In this document: positions 1-11,002 of the stretch, in pieces
Position numbering within the stretch: the stretch's first letter is position 1
How the letters are laid out: every line of letters starts with the position of its first letter
Origin: Acanthosepion lycidas
Taxonomy: Eukaryota; Mollusca; Cephalopoda; Sepiida; Sepiidae
NCBI GenBank assembly: GCA_963932145.1
Contig: OZ010593.1
Span: 39,698,210 to 39,762,209 of the forward strand
Length of the DNA stretch: 64,000 nt
Reading direction: 5' to 3'
Notes under the pieces: model-generated
Told to the model about the DNA's origin: nothing
What the model saw: only the letters and a program-made list of their open reading frames with translations
Databases searched by the model: none
Translations under genes and position numbers: made by a program

Positions 1-237
1 ATATGCCCTCCCACCCCATATTTATTATGACTAAAATTTATCATAACTTTGATAACTAATAATATCAAGATTGTTTCTGCTCCTAAACCCACTAAATTTA
101 AAATAAGTTTTTCCACGGATTGCTTGAAAGTGAATCAGCAATAAAGATTTTAAATTCAATTGCATAATTAAATTTAAAATTTAGTTCCTGTTTTAGAAAC
201 ATGGTAATTTCTGTGTAGTGATGAATCCTTTTTTGAT

Positions 238-305
<68 letters not shown>

Positions 306-1125
306 TGTCATTTGAAGACAGTACTGGTGTATGTCACAGCTAGAGGAATCATGTTGAACTACAGTTGTTGCAAAGAAACTAGATGCAAGAATTTTAATGT
401 CTAACTGCAATGAAAATTCAGCCAGTGGAATGTGCAAAAATTACTTGTTCTCTTGAAAATAACCTGTTAATAGATTTGTTGAGTATAATATGGGAACACA
501 AGTAAACATAATGCGTATTGCTAAGAAAGATTAAACATCTTAATGAAAAAAAGAGCAAAAAATAAAAATTTTAATACATTGGCTCTGACCACATTTACTG
601 AATAACAACATAAACATCTACAGAATGCTTGTCATAGATGTGAAACGAAAAAGCGGAAAAAACCTTTTTATATATAAGCAGATTTAGAATTTACATTTAT
701 GATTACTAATCTAAATTTTTTAAACTTTTTGTAAAATATAACAGTATCAGAGAATAAGATCTGATCAAATTGAAATTTTTCCAGGTTTCAGTCTATTGTG
801 CCAAATCTGTCATTATGAAATTTTAAATTAATTCTTATCACCACTGTAAATAAAGTTTCAATGGCTTTTTGATTGGAATTTTTGTTTACAATAATGATCA
901 AAAGGGTTTTGAAAGTGTCAGTTTTGGTTGGCTTATTATTACAAGTTGATGGAGCAAAACAAAACAAATTGTAGTGAAAAGTTACTGCAAACAATATATT
1001 TAGTTTGTCATTAGAATATTTCAAGATAAGATGCTTTGAATGAATATTAATTTCTTGGACAAATCTAATTCCATTTTCAAGCATTATTAATTTTGTTTAT
1101 CATTATTTTTAAAAACAAAACATTA
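1..1125. other. Non-coding AT-rich flank or intron
   Basis: No exon, transposase or retroelement domain was recognised here. The reading frames are short and low in complexity. The only clear structure is the dinucleotide repeat at 241-304. Because exon 5003-5317 starts in the middle of a codon, this stretch probably belongs to the upstream intron of the host gene. Confidence 0.5.
241..304. repeat. (AT)n-(AC)n microsatellite
   Basis: A run of about 25 AT dinucleotides passes directly into six or seven AC dinucleotides. Compound AT/AC repeats are common in animal introns and prone to length change. The short frames translating to alternating Tyr-Ile are artefacts of this repeat. Confidence 0.95.
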
Positions 1126-1259
1126 TGTTGTGATGTAGAGGTTAGCACTAATCAGCCGCTAAGCTCATTTTACTGCTTCGTTATTCTCAGTGACCACTTA
1201 TATGAGTATTCACTTGTGCTTATGCAAATTATGCATACTAATTTGCTAGAATCACTACA
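1126..1259 (-). repeat. 3' LTR of short-LTR gypsy copy 1
   Basis: This 134-base direct repeat matches 4838-4971 with only a handful of substitutions. On the plus strand it starts TGTTGTGATG and ends CACTACA. It contains a TATGCAAATTATGCATA-type octamer-like stretch near 1221-1239. Confidence 0.93.
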
Positions 1260-1462
1260 TCTCCCTGAAACGTAAGGGTTTTATTCCTCTCGTAGATCTT
1301 GTACTCCTTCTCATGCTATTTTCATCACTTTGCTCTACTTCTCTCTCTCCCGTATTTCTTTCCCTGGGAGACCTGGATCTGTCCTGCGCTGTGCTGTAGT
1401 CATCTTTGTTCTTTTTGTACCATATTTTTTCATTTGTAGAATACGACATCGTTAGCGGAGCT

Positions 1463-1900
1463 CTAATCTCTCTTCCCATTAAAGCTGATGGTTTTTCTAG
1501 CCTTCCCACATGTAGTATTGTACGATAACTTAAAAGCAGCCTCGGTAGAAAAACTTCTACTTTTTCTTTTTGCTGAGAGCATGCTTTTTAGTCCCTTTTT
1601 TATGGTCTGCACCATTCTTTCTGCCAATCCGTTTGATTGAGGGTGATATGGAGGTGTCTTATATGGTTTACACCCTATTTTTTCTAACCATACATTAAGT
1701 TCTTCATCACAAAATTCTGGTGCATTATCAGATACCAAGGTTTTTGGTAGGCCATTTCTGGAAAATATGACTCTTAGAATCTGCTTTATCGTAGAACTTT
1801 TCTTGTTTGTAACCCGGATTATTTCAGGCCAACCTGAAAAAGAATCTACTAGTATTAATAAGAGTCCCACTCCATTAATGTATGCATGATCCATATGCAC
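1463..1900 (-). pseudogene. Integrase fragment of gypsy copy 1
   Basis: Minus-strand translation reads as the catalytic core of a Ty3/gypsy integrase. It includes HMDHAYINGVG, the DSFSGWPE segment, the second catalytic Asp in LVSDNAPEF, and the glutamate region YHPQSNGLAERMVQTIKKG. The frame is open for about 145 residues but the zinc-binding N-terminus upstream (about 1900-2500) is only recoverable in pieces. The matching part of copy 2 at 6250-6726 is clearly homologous. The element is non-functional because the domains lie in different frames. Confidence 0.9.
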
Positions 1901-2516
1901 ACGACTCTATGGCTCCACTTCTTTGGGCCACGAATGTAATTTGGTTTGTGTAAAGTTTCTTAATTCTTTACATTTTTTGCCCCTTTTTACATATTCCTCG
2001 ACATCTCTTGAATATCCCGGCCATCAAGCTTCTAATTTTATCCTTTTTTTGTGTGGCCACTACCCCACAGTGTATATCATCATGTACACTTTCTATTATC
2101 AGTTTTCTTTTCTTTGTGTTTCTGGGGGAACTACCAGGTCCCCGTTACAAATCACTCCATGTTCTATTGTTAATTTGTGTCTTATTTCTTTATAGGGTCT
2201 TTCCGCCCTAGATCAGTTTCCCCATGAGTTTTTTCTTATTCTTGATACTATCCTACTTAGCAATGGATCATGTCTCGTTTCCACAGCCATTCAATCTAAA
2301 GACAAAACATCACTCTCTATCAAATGTAGGAATGAATCTTCAAATTCTTCCTCTGTTTTATCTTTTGACTCCTTGTAGAACCTCAATCTTGATAGTGTGT
2401 CCACATGTGGAATTGAATTTCCTTTGACATACTCTATATCAAAGTCAAATGCCATCAATCTTATCGCCCATCGTAGAATTCTTGATGTCGTAACTTTGGG
2501 TAATTCTTTCCTTGGG

Positions 2517-3592
2517 TTAAATATAAACTAATGGTTTATGATCACTTCTTAACAGAAATTTTTTTCCAATTAAAAATTGTTGGACTCTAGTAGTTGTCCA
2601 CACGATAGCCAATGCTTCTTTCTCTATGTTCGAGTAATTGAATTCAGTGTTCGTTAATCTTCTCAACAAATACATTATCAGATGTCCTTCTTGTGATAAT
2701 GTTCCCAGTATTGAATGTTCACTTGCATCTGTAGTGAGTGTTATGTCTTTTTTTGGATCAAACATTTTCACTACAGATTTCTTTGACATAATTTCTTTTA
2801 ATCTTTCAAAAGCTTTTTGCTGTTCGTCTGACCACATAAATTCCATATTCTTTTTTCTTAAATTTGCAAACGGTTCCGTCAAGTCCGTGTATTTTGGTAA
2901 GTATCGCCTGTAAAAATTTACCAATCCCAAAAAAGACTCCATTTCTTTTTTATTTGTAGGTGTAGCTACTTTTAGTATTTTTTCTATCAAGGCTTGGTCT
3001 GGTGATATACCTTCTTTTGAAATGGAATAACCTAAAAAAGATATTTTGTTAGAATTGCTTATGCATTTTTTCTCATTTCAGCATTTCTTAATCTATTCAA
3101 GATTAAGTCAGTTTTCTCTTTTAATTCCTTTTCATTAGTAGCTCCTATGCATATATCGTCTTGGTAACAAATCATATTTTGTACATTTCCTAAAGCCTGT
3201 TCAATGGCTCTTTGAAATATGGTGCTTGCGTTTTTTATTCCATATGGCATCCTTTTCTATCTTAGTAACCCTATTGGCATATTTATCGTGGTTACTTCTT
3301 TGAAGTTATCGTCTATTTGTATTTGGTGGTATGCTGTTTTTAAATCTATTTTTGAAAAAACGGTCATTCCTGCCAGTGCATCTAATGCAAGTTCAACATT
3401 GGGTATGGGATATGAATCCAAGCATATCTTGTGATTTACTCCTATTTTGTAATCTCCACAAATACGTAAATCACCATCTGTTTTCCTCAACACTACTATG
3501 GGTGATGCCCACTTGCTACCTCCAGGTGGAACATGTTCAAGAAGGTCTTGTTCTACTAATTTATGCAGTTTTGTCACTACTAATGGCAACAA
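2517..3592 (-). pseudogene. Reverse transcriptase and RNase H of gypsy copy 1
   Basis: Three minus-strand frames together cover a gypsy RT-RNase H. At 3257-3592 is the fingers/palm part with GDYKIGVN and the catalytic FSKIDLKTAYHQI. At 3059-3250 the active-site box reads YQDD, where gypsy elements usually have YLDD or YVDD. At 2517-2990 is the connection (FLGLVNFYRRYLPKY) followed by RNase H with TTDASEHSILG and the conserved KEALAIVWT and RSDHKPL segments. Frame changes at about 3055 and 3255 show the copy is dead. Confidence 0.92.
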
Positions 3593-3616
3593 ATGTACTG
3601 GTAATTTCCGTGCCTC

Positions 3617-3955
3617 CTAATAAAAGGGGGAAACATTTTCTTTTACTTTTAAACTTGCTTCATATTTTTTTAACTTTCCAGTTTTTTCCATTTTTATTTC
3701 ATTAATTAACTTGGTAGAATTAAGCACGTCGTCTCCAATAAGTCCGTGGTTCTTTTCGCAACTTGTAACAACTATAGGTATTACTTCAAATTTGTCTTTT
3801 AACTCTAAGGAACCTTCAAAGTATCCTAATGTTTTTATAACCAACCCATCAAATTGGAGGAGTTGTAAACTGCCCGTTCGTAAAGGTGGCTTACCAATCC
3901 GTTCACAAAAATTTTTTGGTATCAGTATTACTTCACTCCCAGTATCCATTTGCAT
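3617..3955 (-). pseudogene. Retropepsin-like protease of gypsy copy 1
   Basis: Minus-strand translation carries the aspartic protease active-site motif DTGSEV near its N-terminus, followed by ILIPKNF and a second conserved region around GLIGDDVL. Position between gag and RT is right for a gypsy pro domain. The DTG triad is intact here, unlike copy 2 (NTG) and the env-bearing element (DMW). Confidence 0.85.
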
Positions 3956-4231
3956 ATCTAAATTGCAGTTATTAATTTTGACCTTTACTATAATGTCTTT
4001 TTTCTTATGTTCAATTTTTTTTTATACTCTTATTTTTTAATGTAAAAACTTCCCTATTGGTGTCGTTTTCTTCAATTCTTTCAACATTTTTCCTTTTTAA
4101 TTTACACACTGCTTGAAAGTGGTTCTTTTTTAAGCAATTATTACAAGTTTTTCTAAATGCTGGACACTTTTCCTTTTTTTATTTCGTGTTCACGTCCACA
4201 ATACAAACACTTTTTTACCTTCTTACCTTCT

Positions 4232-4837
4232 TTACGTATCAGCAAATATTTGTTCGCTGGGTTGACTTTTATGATGGTTGTATTTCTGTATTAATTCTTG
4301 TTGCTGAATAAAGTCAATACATGTATTTAAAGACATATTTCCTATTTGTAATTGTTCCATTATTTTATATCGGTGTGATGAATTGCACATATCTTCAATT
4401 AACCTTAATTGAATCAAGTCCTCTTCAATAGTCTGTTCGTCTTGTCTGAGTTTTTCAAATTCTCAATATCTACTTGCATTTTGTAGACAGTGTAGATATT
4501 TTATAATTGGTTTGTCAATTTCTTGTTTCATCGACATGAATTTCGTTCTTTCTGCCACTACCAGCCTTTTCATGGGTCTCATATTTCTTCTTATAATCTG
4601 ATTTAATCTTTCGAAAGTCAGGTCTTCCAAATTTGAGGGATATGCCATGGTGGAGACTTTCATTATCGCCTCGCATCCAGCTGTAGCCAAAAATAAATCT
4701 GTGATTTCATTTTCGCCTCCCTTTTCCTTGTTGTCTTTTAACTTTTTTGTTCTCGCAGTGGCAGAGAAACAATGAATCCATGTATCCACAAAATCTGGAT
4801 CTTCCAGAGACAATTGATATCCTATCGGCAACACCAT
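4232..4837 (-). pseudogene. Gag of gypsy copy 1
   Basis: The minus-strand frame 4463-4837 opens with ATG at 4837, the first base after the 5' LTR, and reads MVLPIGYQLSLEDP. A second segment (4232-4417) continues the capsid-like helical region after a frame change. A Cys-rich nucleocapsid stretch is visible in pieces near 4100-4230. No recognisable matrix domain is present. Assignment to gag rests on position and on resemblance to the same region of copies 2 and 3. Confidence 0.75.
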
Positions 4838-4971
4838 TGTTGTGATGTAGAGGTTAGCACTAATCAGCCGCTAAGCTCGTTTTACTGTTTCGTTATTCTC
4901 AATGACCACTTATATGAGCGTTCACTTGTGCTTATGCAAATTATGCATACTAATTTGCTAGTATCACTACA
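4838..4971 (-). repeat. 5' LTR of short-LTR gypsy copy 1
   Basis: Partner of the repeat at 1126-1259. The last LTR base is only 31 bases before the first base of exon 5003-5317. The intervening plus-strand sequence keeps a TATTAAC branch-point-like motif (about 4975-4981) and the AG acceptor. Confidence 0.93.
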
Positions 4972-5002
4972 GTTTATTAACATGCATTTTTAATAATTGT
5001 AG

Positions 5003-5317
5003 ATGGACCTGTGAGTTTGAGTGATACTTTAAGTGTGGCAGATGACATGGAGACTTCAGCAGTTGCCAATGATCAAAGTAGTGCCAAGACAAAGAGCCCC
5101 AAGAACCGTTACAGCAATGGGAAGCTATCTGCAAAAGGATATACTCTGGATCAAATTTTGGACATAAACCAAGAACTTGTGCAAGAGTTGGAAAAACTCG
5201 AAGAATATCATCATGGAGAAGCAATGAAAATACAAAAGAAGATTGGCGATTCTTACTGGGATTATTATAGCTGGAGGAAAGAAATAGGAGACTTGCTCAG
5301 CAGTGTGAGCTATGCAA
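5003..5317 (+). CDS. Exon 1 of the visible part, ARM-TIR-SAM gene
   Basis: The acceptor is TTGTAG at 4997-5002 and the donor is GTATGT at 5318. The exon opens with the last two bases of a codon and ends with one base of the next. The encoded segment starts GPVSLSDTLSV, passes a Ser/Lys-rich polar stretch, and then becomes strongly helical (LDQILDINQELVQELEKLEEY) with a Trp-containing end (SYWDYYSWRKEIGDLL). This resembles the N-terminal cap of a helical-repeat domain. I recognise no named family in this exon alone. The splice site lies 31 bases from the LTR ending at 4971. Confidence 0.8.
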
Positions 5318-5654
5318 GTATGTATTCTTAATAAATTTGATTATTTAATATTTTACTAGTAAACATTAATACAAATGTAATTACTTAAAGGAGTAATTAC
5401 AGTAGTTTTCTTTTCTATTATTTGAAAGTGAAAAATTATTTTAATTAGAATATTTTATTACTCCTTATGAAACATATTGACAATGATATTGTAAAGTTAA
5501 TATGAAGTAAAGAAACCCACAGCTAACCTTGTATTTACCAAACTGCTGTTACTAGATCAGGGGTTGCATGTTAAACAAAAACTACAAGTATTGAAAAAAT
5601 AAACAAACAAAAGGGTGAAACAAAACAAGATAGAAATATTTATTCTATTGGTAA
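5318..5654 (+). other. Intron segment, no recognised feature
   Basis: This is AT-rich intron between exon 5003-5317 and the second short-LTR element. No coding or repeat signal was recognised. Confidence 0.6.
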
Positions 5655-5764
5655 TGTTCTGATAGGTTTTCTCTGACAGATGTAGTCTCGTCAAGAGAAG
5701 ATAACTCTCCTGTAGGTACAGTGATACTGCCTTTTATACAGTACCTCGTTTACATATCACTACA
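5655..5764 (-). repeat. 3' LTR of gypsy copy 2
   Basis: Direct repeat of 12075-12179. It contains the shared motifs GACAGATGTAGTC and CTTTTATACAGTACCTC. The same motifs recur at 50842-50925 and 55579-55680. Confidence 0.9.
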
Positions 5765-6249
5765 CCTCCCTGAACCTAAGAGGCTTTATACCTTTAGTTG
5801 ATCTGACTTCTACGAACAACCCTGAGAAACATAATCCATCTCTCAGTCTCGGTAAATCTCTTTATTTTGTTTTGTAGGAGATCTAGGTCTTAACTGATTC
5901 TCCTCCTTTGAATCATCATGATATCTTCAGTTATTCTCATCCCCAGATTGTTCTTCACTAGTACTGGATGTACTCATTCTCTCCTCCTTCTCCTGTTCTT
6001 CACTTTCATATCTCTAGTGGTCTTCCTGATCACTCTCAATATTGGATTAATTCATCCTTTCTTATGTCGTCCATTCTTCTGCTTCCTCTTCATCCTCCTT
6101 TCCATAACTTCCTGCTCTCTTGTACTTCTAAAGTGTTCTTTGTGAGCCAGTATACCCTGTCCTTTCTTTGTTAACATAGCTGTGATAAATCCTTTTTACA
6201 CCACAAAATTCACCTTTTCAGGACTTGAATCCTTGTCGTTTCTGTACTT

Positions 6250-6660
6250 TCATTCATTTTCACTTTCATTCATTCCAAATGACATGGTAATTGGAGATCT
6301 TATTTGTCTTTCCATCAACATGGATGGGCTTTGTCTTCTGCCTGCATGCAGAATAGCTCCATAATTTGGGAGTAGTCTGAGTAAATAACTCTTTATATCA
6401 CGATCCACTGGAGAGAATCGTTTTAATCCCATTTTTACCATTTGAATCATTCTCTCCACAATTCCATTTGACTGTGAGTGGTAAGGTGGTGTTTAGTATG
6501 GAATGCAGCCAATACATTTTAACCATGCACATAAACTTTCTTCACAAAACTGAGGTGCATTGTTGGAGATCAAGGTTTTGGGAATTCCATTTCTCAAAAA
6601 CACTATCCTCAAAACTTGCTTCACAGTATTGGCTTTTCTATCTGTGACTTTAGCAACTTC
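6250..6660 (-). pseudogene. Integrase C-terminal half, gypsy copy 2
   Basis: Minus-strand frames give ERMIQMVKMGLKRF (6250-6459) and, upstream, VTDRKANTVKQVLRIVFLRNGIPKTL with the catalytic Asp region altered to ISNNAPQF (6493-6726). The second catalytic Asp is therefore replaced by Asn. The frame is cut near 6660 by an insert; the rest of the integrase resumes at 7403. Confidence 0.85.
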
Positions 6661-7402
6661 AGATGTTGATTTTCCAATAAAATTGGAATGTATATTTATT
6701 TTTTTTAAATTACAAAATTGTGGCACAAGGCCAAAGAGGAAGTGGGGAAAGGCTGGTCTTTCACTGACTATCCTAGTCGTAGTTAATCACAATCACAACC
6801 CATTCATCAATACAATATACTCAATCACCATAAGAACTTGTCCCTCACCTCCCAATCCCCCATATGCCACAATACCACATATTTGCAAGGCACCTTCAAA
6901 ACACCCCATGATGTAAAAATTTATAATGTTCATAAAGTCTTTTTCCATGAAACATCAAATGATGGAGGAGGGAAAGAACCCAAAAACAAAACTAAAGAAT
7001 GAAACAAAACCCAATAAAATTGGAATGATTGCAAAAGTTTTCCTCCTTACTCTCTTATAGTCAGAAAGACACAAAATGCAGGCTGGGATATTTTTCTTAG
7101 CCAATAAAATGGGATGGCTTGCGTTTTGACATGACTCAGTCCAGATCTGACTTAACTACTAGACAGACATACTGTGTTCACTTGGTCAACCTTGCTTTTG
7201 TGTACAAACACCAACTCCTAGTTTGTGAATTCTTTTGCCTTCTTATCAATTTTGATTTGCTTTAACTATATTGTTTGTTTGCTTGCTTGCATGATTGTTG
7301 CAGTTTCATCTTTTTTACCTTTTTCTTTTCATTGCAAATTTTATTAATTCTGATTGTCTTATTTATCTTGCACTTTAACAATGGCTTCTAACTCTTCATC
7401 AG
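6660..7402. mobile_element. Unclassified insert of about 740 bases inside the copy 2 integrase
   Basis: In copy 3 (about 53085) the sequence runs directly from GATAACTTC to GGGCCAAC. In copy 2 the same junction is opened by about 740 bases. Possible flanking duplication is TCAG (about 6659-6662 and 7400-7403). The insert has no recognisable open frame. The 17-base string CCAATAAAATTGGAATG occurs twice in it (about 6674 and 7012). A non-autonomous element is inferred. Confidence 0.6.
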
Positions 7403-7560
7403 GCCAACCTGAATACAAGTTGACTAATATCAGAAATAGTCCTATGCCTTTAATGTAAGCATGATCCATATGTACTTGTGCCCATGGCTCCATTTTCTTT
7501 GACCAAGAGTGAATTTTAGTTTGCCTAAAATTCTTTATTTCTGCACATTTTAGGCATGTC
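7403..7560 (-). pseudogene. Integrase core start, gypsy copy 2
   Basis: Minus-strand translation contains the HMDHAYIKG and LILVN segments, homologous to the start of the integrase core in copy 1 (1880-1900) and copy 3 (53090-53170). It continues the integrase interrupted at 6660. Confidence 0.75.
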
Positions 7561-7590
7561 TCTTGAATAGCCTGGCCACCATTTTTTTGA

Positions 7591-7646
7591 AAGGATTTGT
7601 TTTGTGAACATGATCTGTTGCTCAGAGTCCCTGTACCGGGGACAAC
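7591..7646 (+). repeat. Dispersed short repeat (copy a)
   Basis: A segment with GGATTTGTTTTGTGAAC followed by TTGCTCAGAGTCCCTGT also occurs at 21205-21270 (opposite strand) and 56341-56396. In copy 2 it is extra relative to copy 3, so it is probably an insertion. Confidence 0.55.
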
Positions 7647-7829
7647 TTTTTTTTAATTTTATAACTTCATTTGCATAGATAATAAACCTCCATGTATATC
7701 ATTGTAAATGGCATTAATTACATCTTTTCTCAGAGACTGTGGAGGTACTATGATATCCCCATATAATCCCTTTTTCTATTGTTAATTTGTGTCTTAACTC
7801 TTTATAAGGCCTCTCAGCCATAAAGCAAA

Positions 7830-8325
7830 GTATTTCTCTTTATTCTATACATAATTCTATTCAACACTGGATCCTGCCTAATTCCCATCCCAAGCTGATT
7901 TAAGGATAATATCTCCATTTCTATCCAGTGCAAAGTCCTATCCTCACAATTTTTCACTTGCTTCAACATTTTTACCCTCAAGATTTAACTGACATAATGC
8001 ATCCACATGGAATACTATTTCATTTAATATATATGATATCAAAATCGGATGCCATAAACTTAATTACCCATCTTAATATCCTGGGAGATGTGACCTTTGG
8101 CAACTCTCTTCTGGGATTGAATAAAAATTCCAAAGGCTTATGATCAGATTTTAATAGAAATTTTCTACCCAGCAAAAAATTTCTAGCTCTTTCTATGCTG
8201 CATGCATGCCTCCTTCTTAATATTTGAATAATTTGCCTCCACCGATATTAGTTTTCTAGATAAGTACATTAGAGGGTGATCCTCCTGTGCACAGTTACCA
8301 TTAATAGTAGTTAATATAAATTATT
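7830..8325 (-). pseudogene. RNase H remnant, gypsy copy 2 (left of the Penelope insertion)
   Basis: Nucleotide alignment by eye to 53410-53945 of copy 3 is near-continuous. The minus-strand translation of the latter is a gypsy RNase H (KEALVIACSIERARNFL, SDHKPLEFL). In copy 2 the region is interrupted at 8325 and resumes at 10277. Confidence 0.8.
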
Positions 8326-8620
8326 CTGTCTATGTTTCTGAGATGAGGTTTTATGTACATTATTTACATTATTCAGACTATTGTCCTCATCTTTGTTGCC
8401 ATATTTATCACAACGTTTCACCCGTTGTACACTACAGCCTTCTTCAAGTGGTTGGAATGTCAAACTGAACCCTTTATTTCGCTCACTGGGGTAGACTGTT
8501 TTAGTTCTACATGCCATGTCTAATGGATGTCACTTATCAGTTATCTCCTATTAATTCCCCTCTCTTAACCAGGTATTGAACTCACACTCTTTGGGTCCTA
8601 TCACTGGATCTAACTAATGC
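8326..8620 (+). repeat. Inverted terminal repeat of the Penelope-like element, left arm
   Basis: The reverse complement of this arm aligns with 10007-10276 over nearly its whole length with scattered differences. Shared words include GAGGACAATAGTC and CAACGTTGTGATAA-like strings. Confidence 0.88.
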
Positions 8621-9744
8621 CTTTATCCACTGTGCCATGTGTCCTTGGGAACATCTGTGTATGAATTTCTGGGTATTATAAACCTAATGTCTTCAGCAAC
8701 AATTTTTTACCAGTGCTCTTTTATTGCAATTTTTGTTGTTATTATCGCTTTTCTCTGGCACTCCTTATTACTGGTTCCCATATTTTATTCATTTCTATGC
8801 TTGGTCAGCTCAGGAGATTTTTGTGGCCTAGCATATTCCTTAAGTTTACGAATTTTCCAATGATGTTCTTTGTCTATGATTTCAACCTGATCCCACAGAG
8901 GTCAGTGATCTCCATTTCTCTTCATATGTGGTCAGCCACACCTGATTTTTCCACTTCTCCTCGTGTTACAGCTTTCTAGTGTCTAATCTTGAAGCCTTAC
9001 CTTAAGGGGGCGGCCTCTCTCCCCTTTATATTTCTTTCTGCAGCTTCACAGGATGGCGCACACAGTCTTTAGTCATGTTCTCCTCTATGGAGGTTCTTAC
9101 TTGGGAGAGATATCTGCGAAATGTTGTCCAACTTTTGAAAGTTGTCCTGATGTTATATGAACTGCAGATCCTTTGTATTTTCTTCGATAACCCCTTCACA
9201 TAAGGCAAGCAGACTGTTTTCTGAGTATTGTTGTCCTCCTCTTGTACCCACTTATCCCAGTTTATTGGGGCTGCTGCCATGTACTCAGGGTAGTTGTTAC
9301 ATTGTAGAGTACTACTTATACTGACCAATTCTTTATCTAATGTCTCTGGGTCACCACTTATAACTTGCTTTTGAAAGCAGCGGACGATCCCTTTCTTTAT
9401 ACTGTATGGATAGTGAGAGTTGAAATTGAGGTGCTGCTCGGTGAATGTTGGTTTATGGTATGCAGATGTCTTGAATCCATGCTCTGTTCAAGATATTAGA
9501 ACATCCAGGAATGGGAGTATGCTGTTACTCTCTTTCTCCATCGTGAACTGGATCAAAGGTCTTATTTTCACATGGTCCAGTAGAACCTGAACATCTTCCT
9601 GGTGTGGCCAGAGTATGAAGGTGTCATCTATGTACCTTAACCATATAGTTGGCTTTAGATATAGATTCTAATGCCATTTCCTCAAAGTATTCCATGTATA
9701 TATTCGCCATTGCTGGTGATAATGGTGAGCCCATTGCTAAGCCC

Positions 9745-9978
9745 TCACCTTGTCAATATATGTGTAATCCCATTCTGAAGTACATGTGTACAGAAAGTCA
9801 ACATCTCCATCAGATTATCTGTTGGAATACTGGTCCGTTCTTCTAGAGATGAGTCAAAGGTCAATCTGACTCTGACTACTGAGAATGCCTCCTCCGTGGG
9901 TACCTTGGTGAACAAACTCACCATGTCCAAGCTCACCGTCAGGTTGGATAGGATGGAGGCATCTTTGATTATTTCCAT
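9745..9978 (-). pseudogene. Penelope-like reverse transcriptase fragment
   Basis: The 77-residue frame includes VSLDMVSLFTKVPTEEAFSV and ERTSIPTDNLMEMLTFC, strongly characteristic of Penelope-like RT palm sequences. The catalytic continuation with the second aspartate box lies in other frames at 9600-9740. The frame ends just after LQNG. Confidence 0.9.
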
Positions 9979-10006
9979 GAAGTGGGTGGAGTTTCGAACA
10001 TATGAA

Positions 10007-10276
10007 GCATTAGTTAGATCCAGTGACAGGACCCAAAGAGTGTGAATTCAATACCTGGTTAAAGCGGTGGATAACTTGGAGAGGGGAATTAACAGGAGAT
10101 AACTGTAATCCATTAGATGTGGCATGTGGAACTAGAACCATCTACCCCAGCAAGTGAAATAAAGGGTTCAGTTCGACATTCGAGCCACCTGAAGAAAGCC
10201 AGAGCATACAACGAGCAAAACGTTGTGATAACTATGGCAACAAAGATGAGGACAATAGTCCAAATAATGTAAATAG
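10007..10276 (-). repeat. Inverted terminal repeat of the Penelope-like element, right arm
   Basis: Partner of 8326-8620 in opposite orientation. It ends directly at the right-hand target duplication 10277-10287. Confidence 0.88.
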
Positions 10277-10287
10277 TATAAATTATT

Positions 10288-10949
10288 TTGCTCGGTCAAA
10301 AATTTTAACAACAGGTTTGTTTATGAGTGCCTTTCTTAATTTCTCAAAAGCAACCTCTTTTTGTCCATTGAAAGTTGGTATTCTTCTTCCTTATTTTGCT
10401 AAATGGTTCTACCAGGTCACTATATCGCAGTAGGTATCTGTTATAGAAATTGCTTAATCCTAAAAAAGATCCTAACTCTTTTTCATTACTGAGCGCAGCT
10501 ACCTCTAATATCTTATTAATGAGTTTATCATCTGGTAATATACCATCTATGGATATTTGTTATCAAAACTTGCTCCATTTCACTTTAGAGCTCTTCTTTA
10601 CTGCATGCACCAATGTCATCTTGATATACAATTATATTTTTAATCCCCTCTAACACTTTTTAATATGCTGATTAAGCTCAACTTTAGCAAAGCATAAAAT
10701 ACTAGCAAACTCATGGCACACTGTTTCAATGTTTGGCAACAAGAATGAATCCGTACAGATCTGGTGATTCATGCCCACCTTATAATCGCCACAAATTCCT
10801 AAATCTCCATTGGGCTTGCATATCACTACAATGTGTGAAGCCCGATTGTTATAATCCTGGCTGACTTTTTCTTGGTCCACCATTTTGTTCAGCTTAGCAA
10901 CCACCAAGGGTAGCATGTGAACAGGAACTTTTGGGGCTTGAAAATACAT
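10288..10949 (-). pseudogene. Reverse transcriptase remnant, gypsy copy 2
   Basis: The frame 10650-10949 (minus) reads an RT N-terminal part with VHMLPLVVAKLNKMVDQ and NGDLGICGDYKVGMNHQIC. The part 10290-10620 aligns with copy 3 at 53945-54350 and holds the remaining RT/connection sequence in broken frames. Confidence 0.85.
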
Positions 10950-11002
10950 GGGTTGACTAATTTTTTTTAAGCGAAATACTTGCCTTGTGTCCCCTTAATA
11001 AT

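Larger units (their letters stand above)
1126..4971 (-). mobile_element. Ty3/gypsy LTR retrotransposon, short-LTR family (copy 1)
   Basis: Two nearly identical 134-base repeats (1126-1259 and 4838-4971), both TG...CA, bracket minus-strand gag, protease, reverse transcriptase, RNase H and integrase remnants in the Ty3/gypsy order. The 5' LTR is the right one. A purine tract lies beside the 3' LTR (minus strand of 1260-1270), and gag begins directly after the 5' LTR. The element is about 3.85 kb and broken by many frame changes and stops. The flanks (1121-1125 and 4972-4976) agree at only three of five positions, so no clean target duplication remains. It sits in the intron just before exon 5003-5317, antisense to the gene. 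Confidence 0.93.
8326..10276 (-). mobile_element. Penelope-like retroelement nested in gypsy copy 2
   Basis: Minus-strand translation at 9745-9978 has the Penelope RT segment VSLDMVSLFTKVPTEEA, and 9026-9328 and the region 9400-9700 carry further RT pieces with frame changes. Toward the 3' end (8640-8990) a decayed GIY-YIG endonuclease-like tail is visible. The two ends (8326-8620 and 10007-10276) are inverted copies of each other, a known arrangement of Penelope terminal repeats. The 11-base string TATAAATTATT flanks both sides (8315-8325 and 10277-10287), and the uninterrupted site exists in copy 3 near 53938, so the insertion borders are well defined. The copy is inactive. Confidence 0.9.

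Noticed and set aside
98-437. Tyr-Ile repeat frames
   Set aside because: Direct translation of the (AT)n-(AC)n microsatellite.
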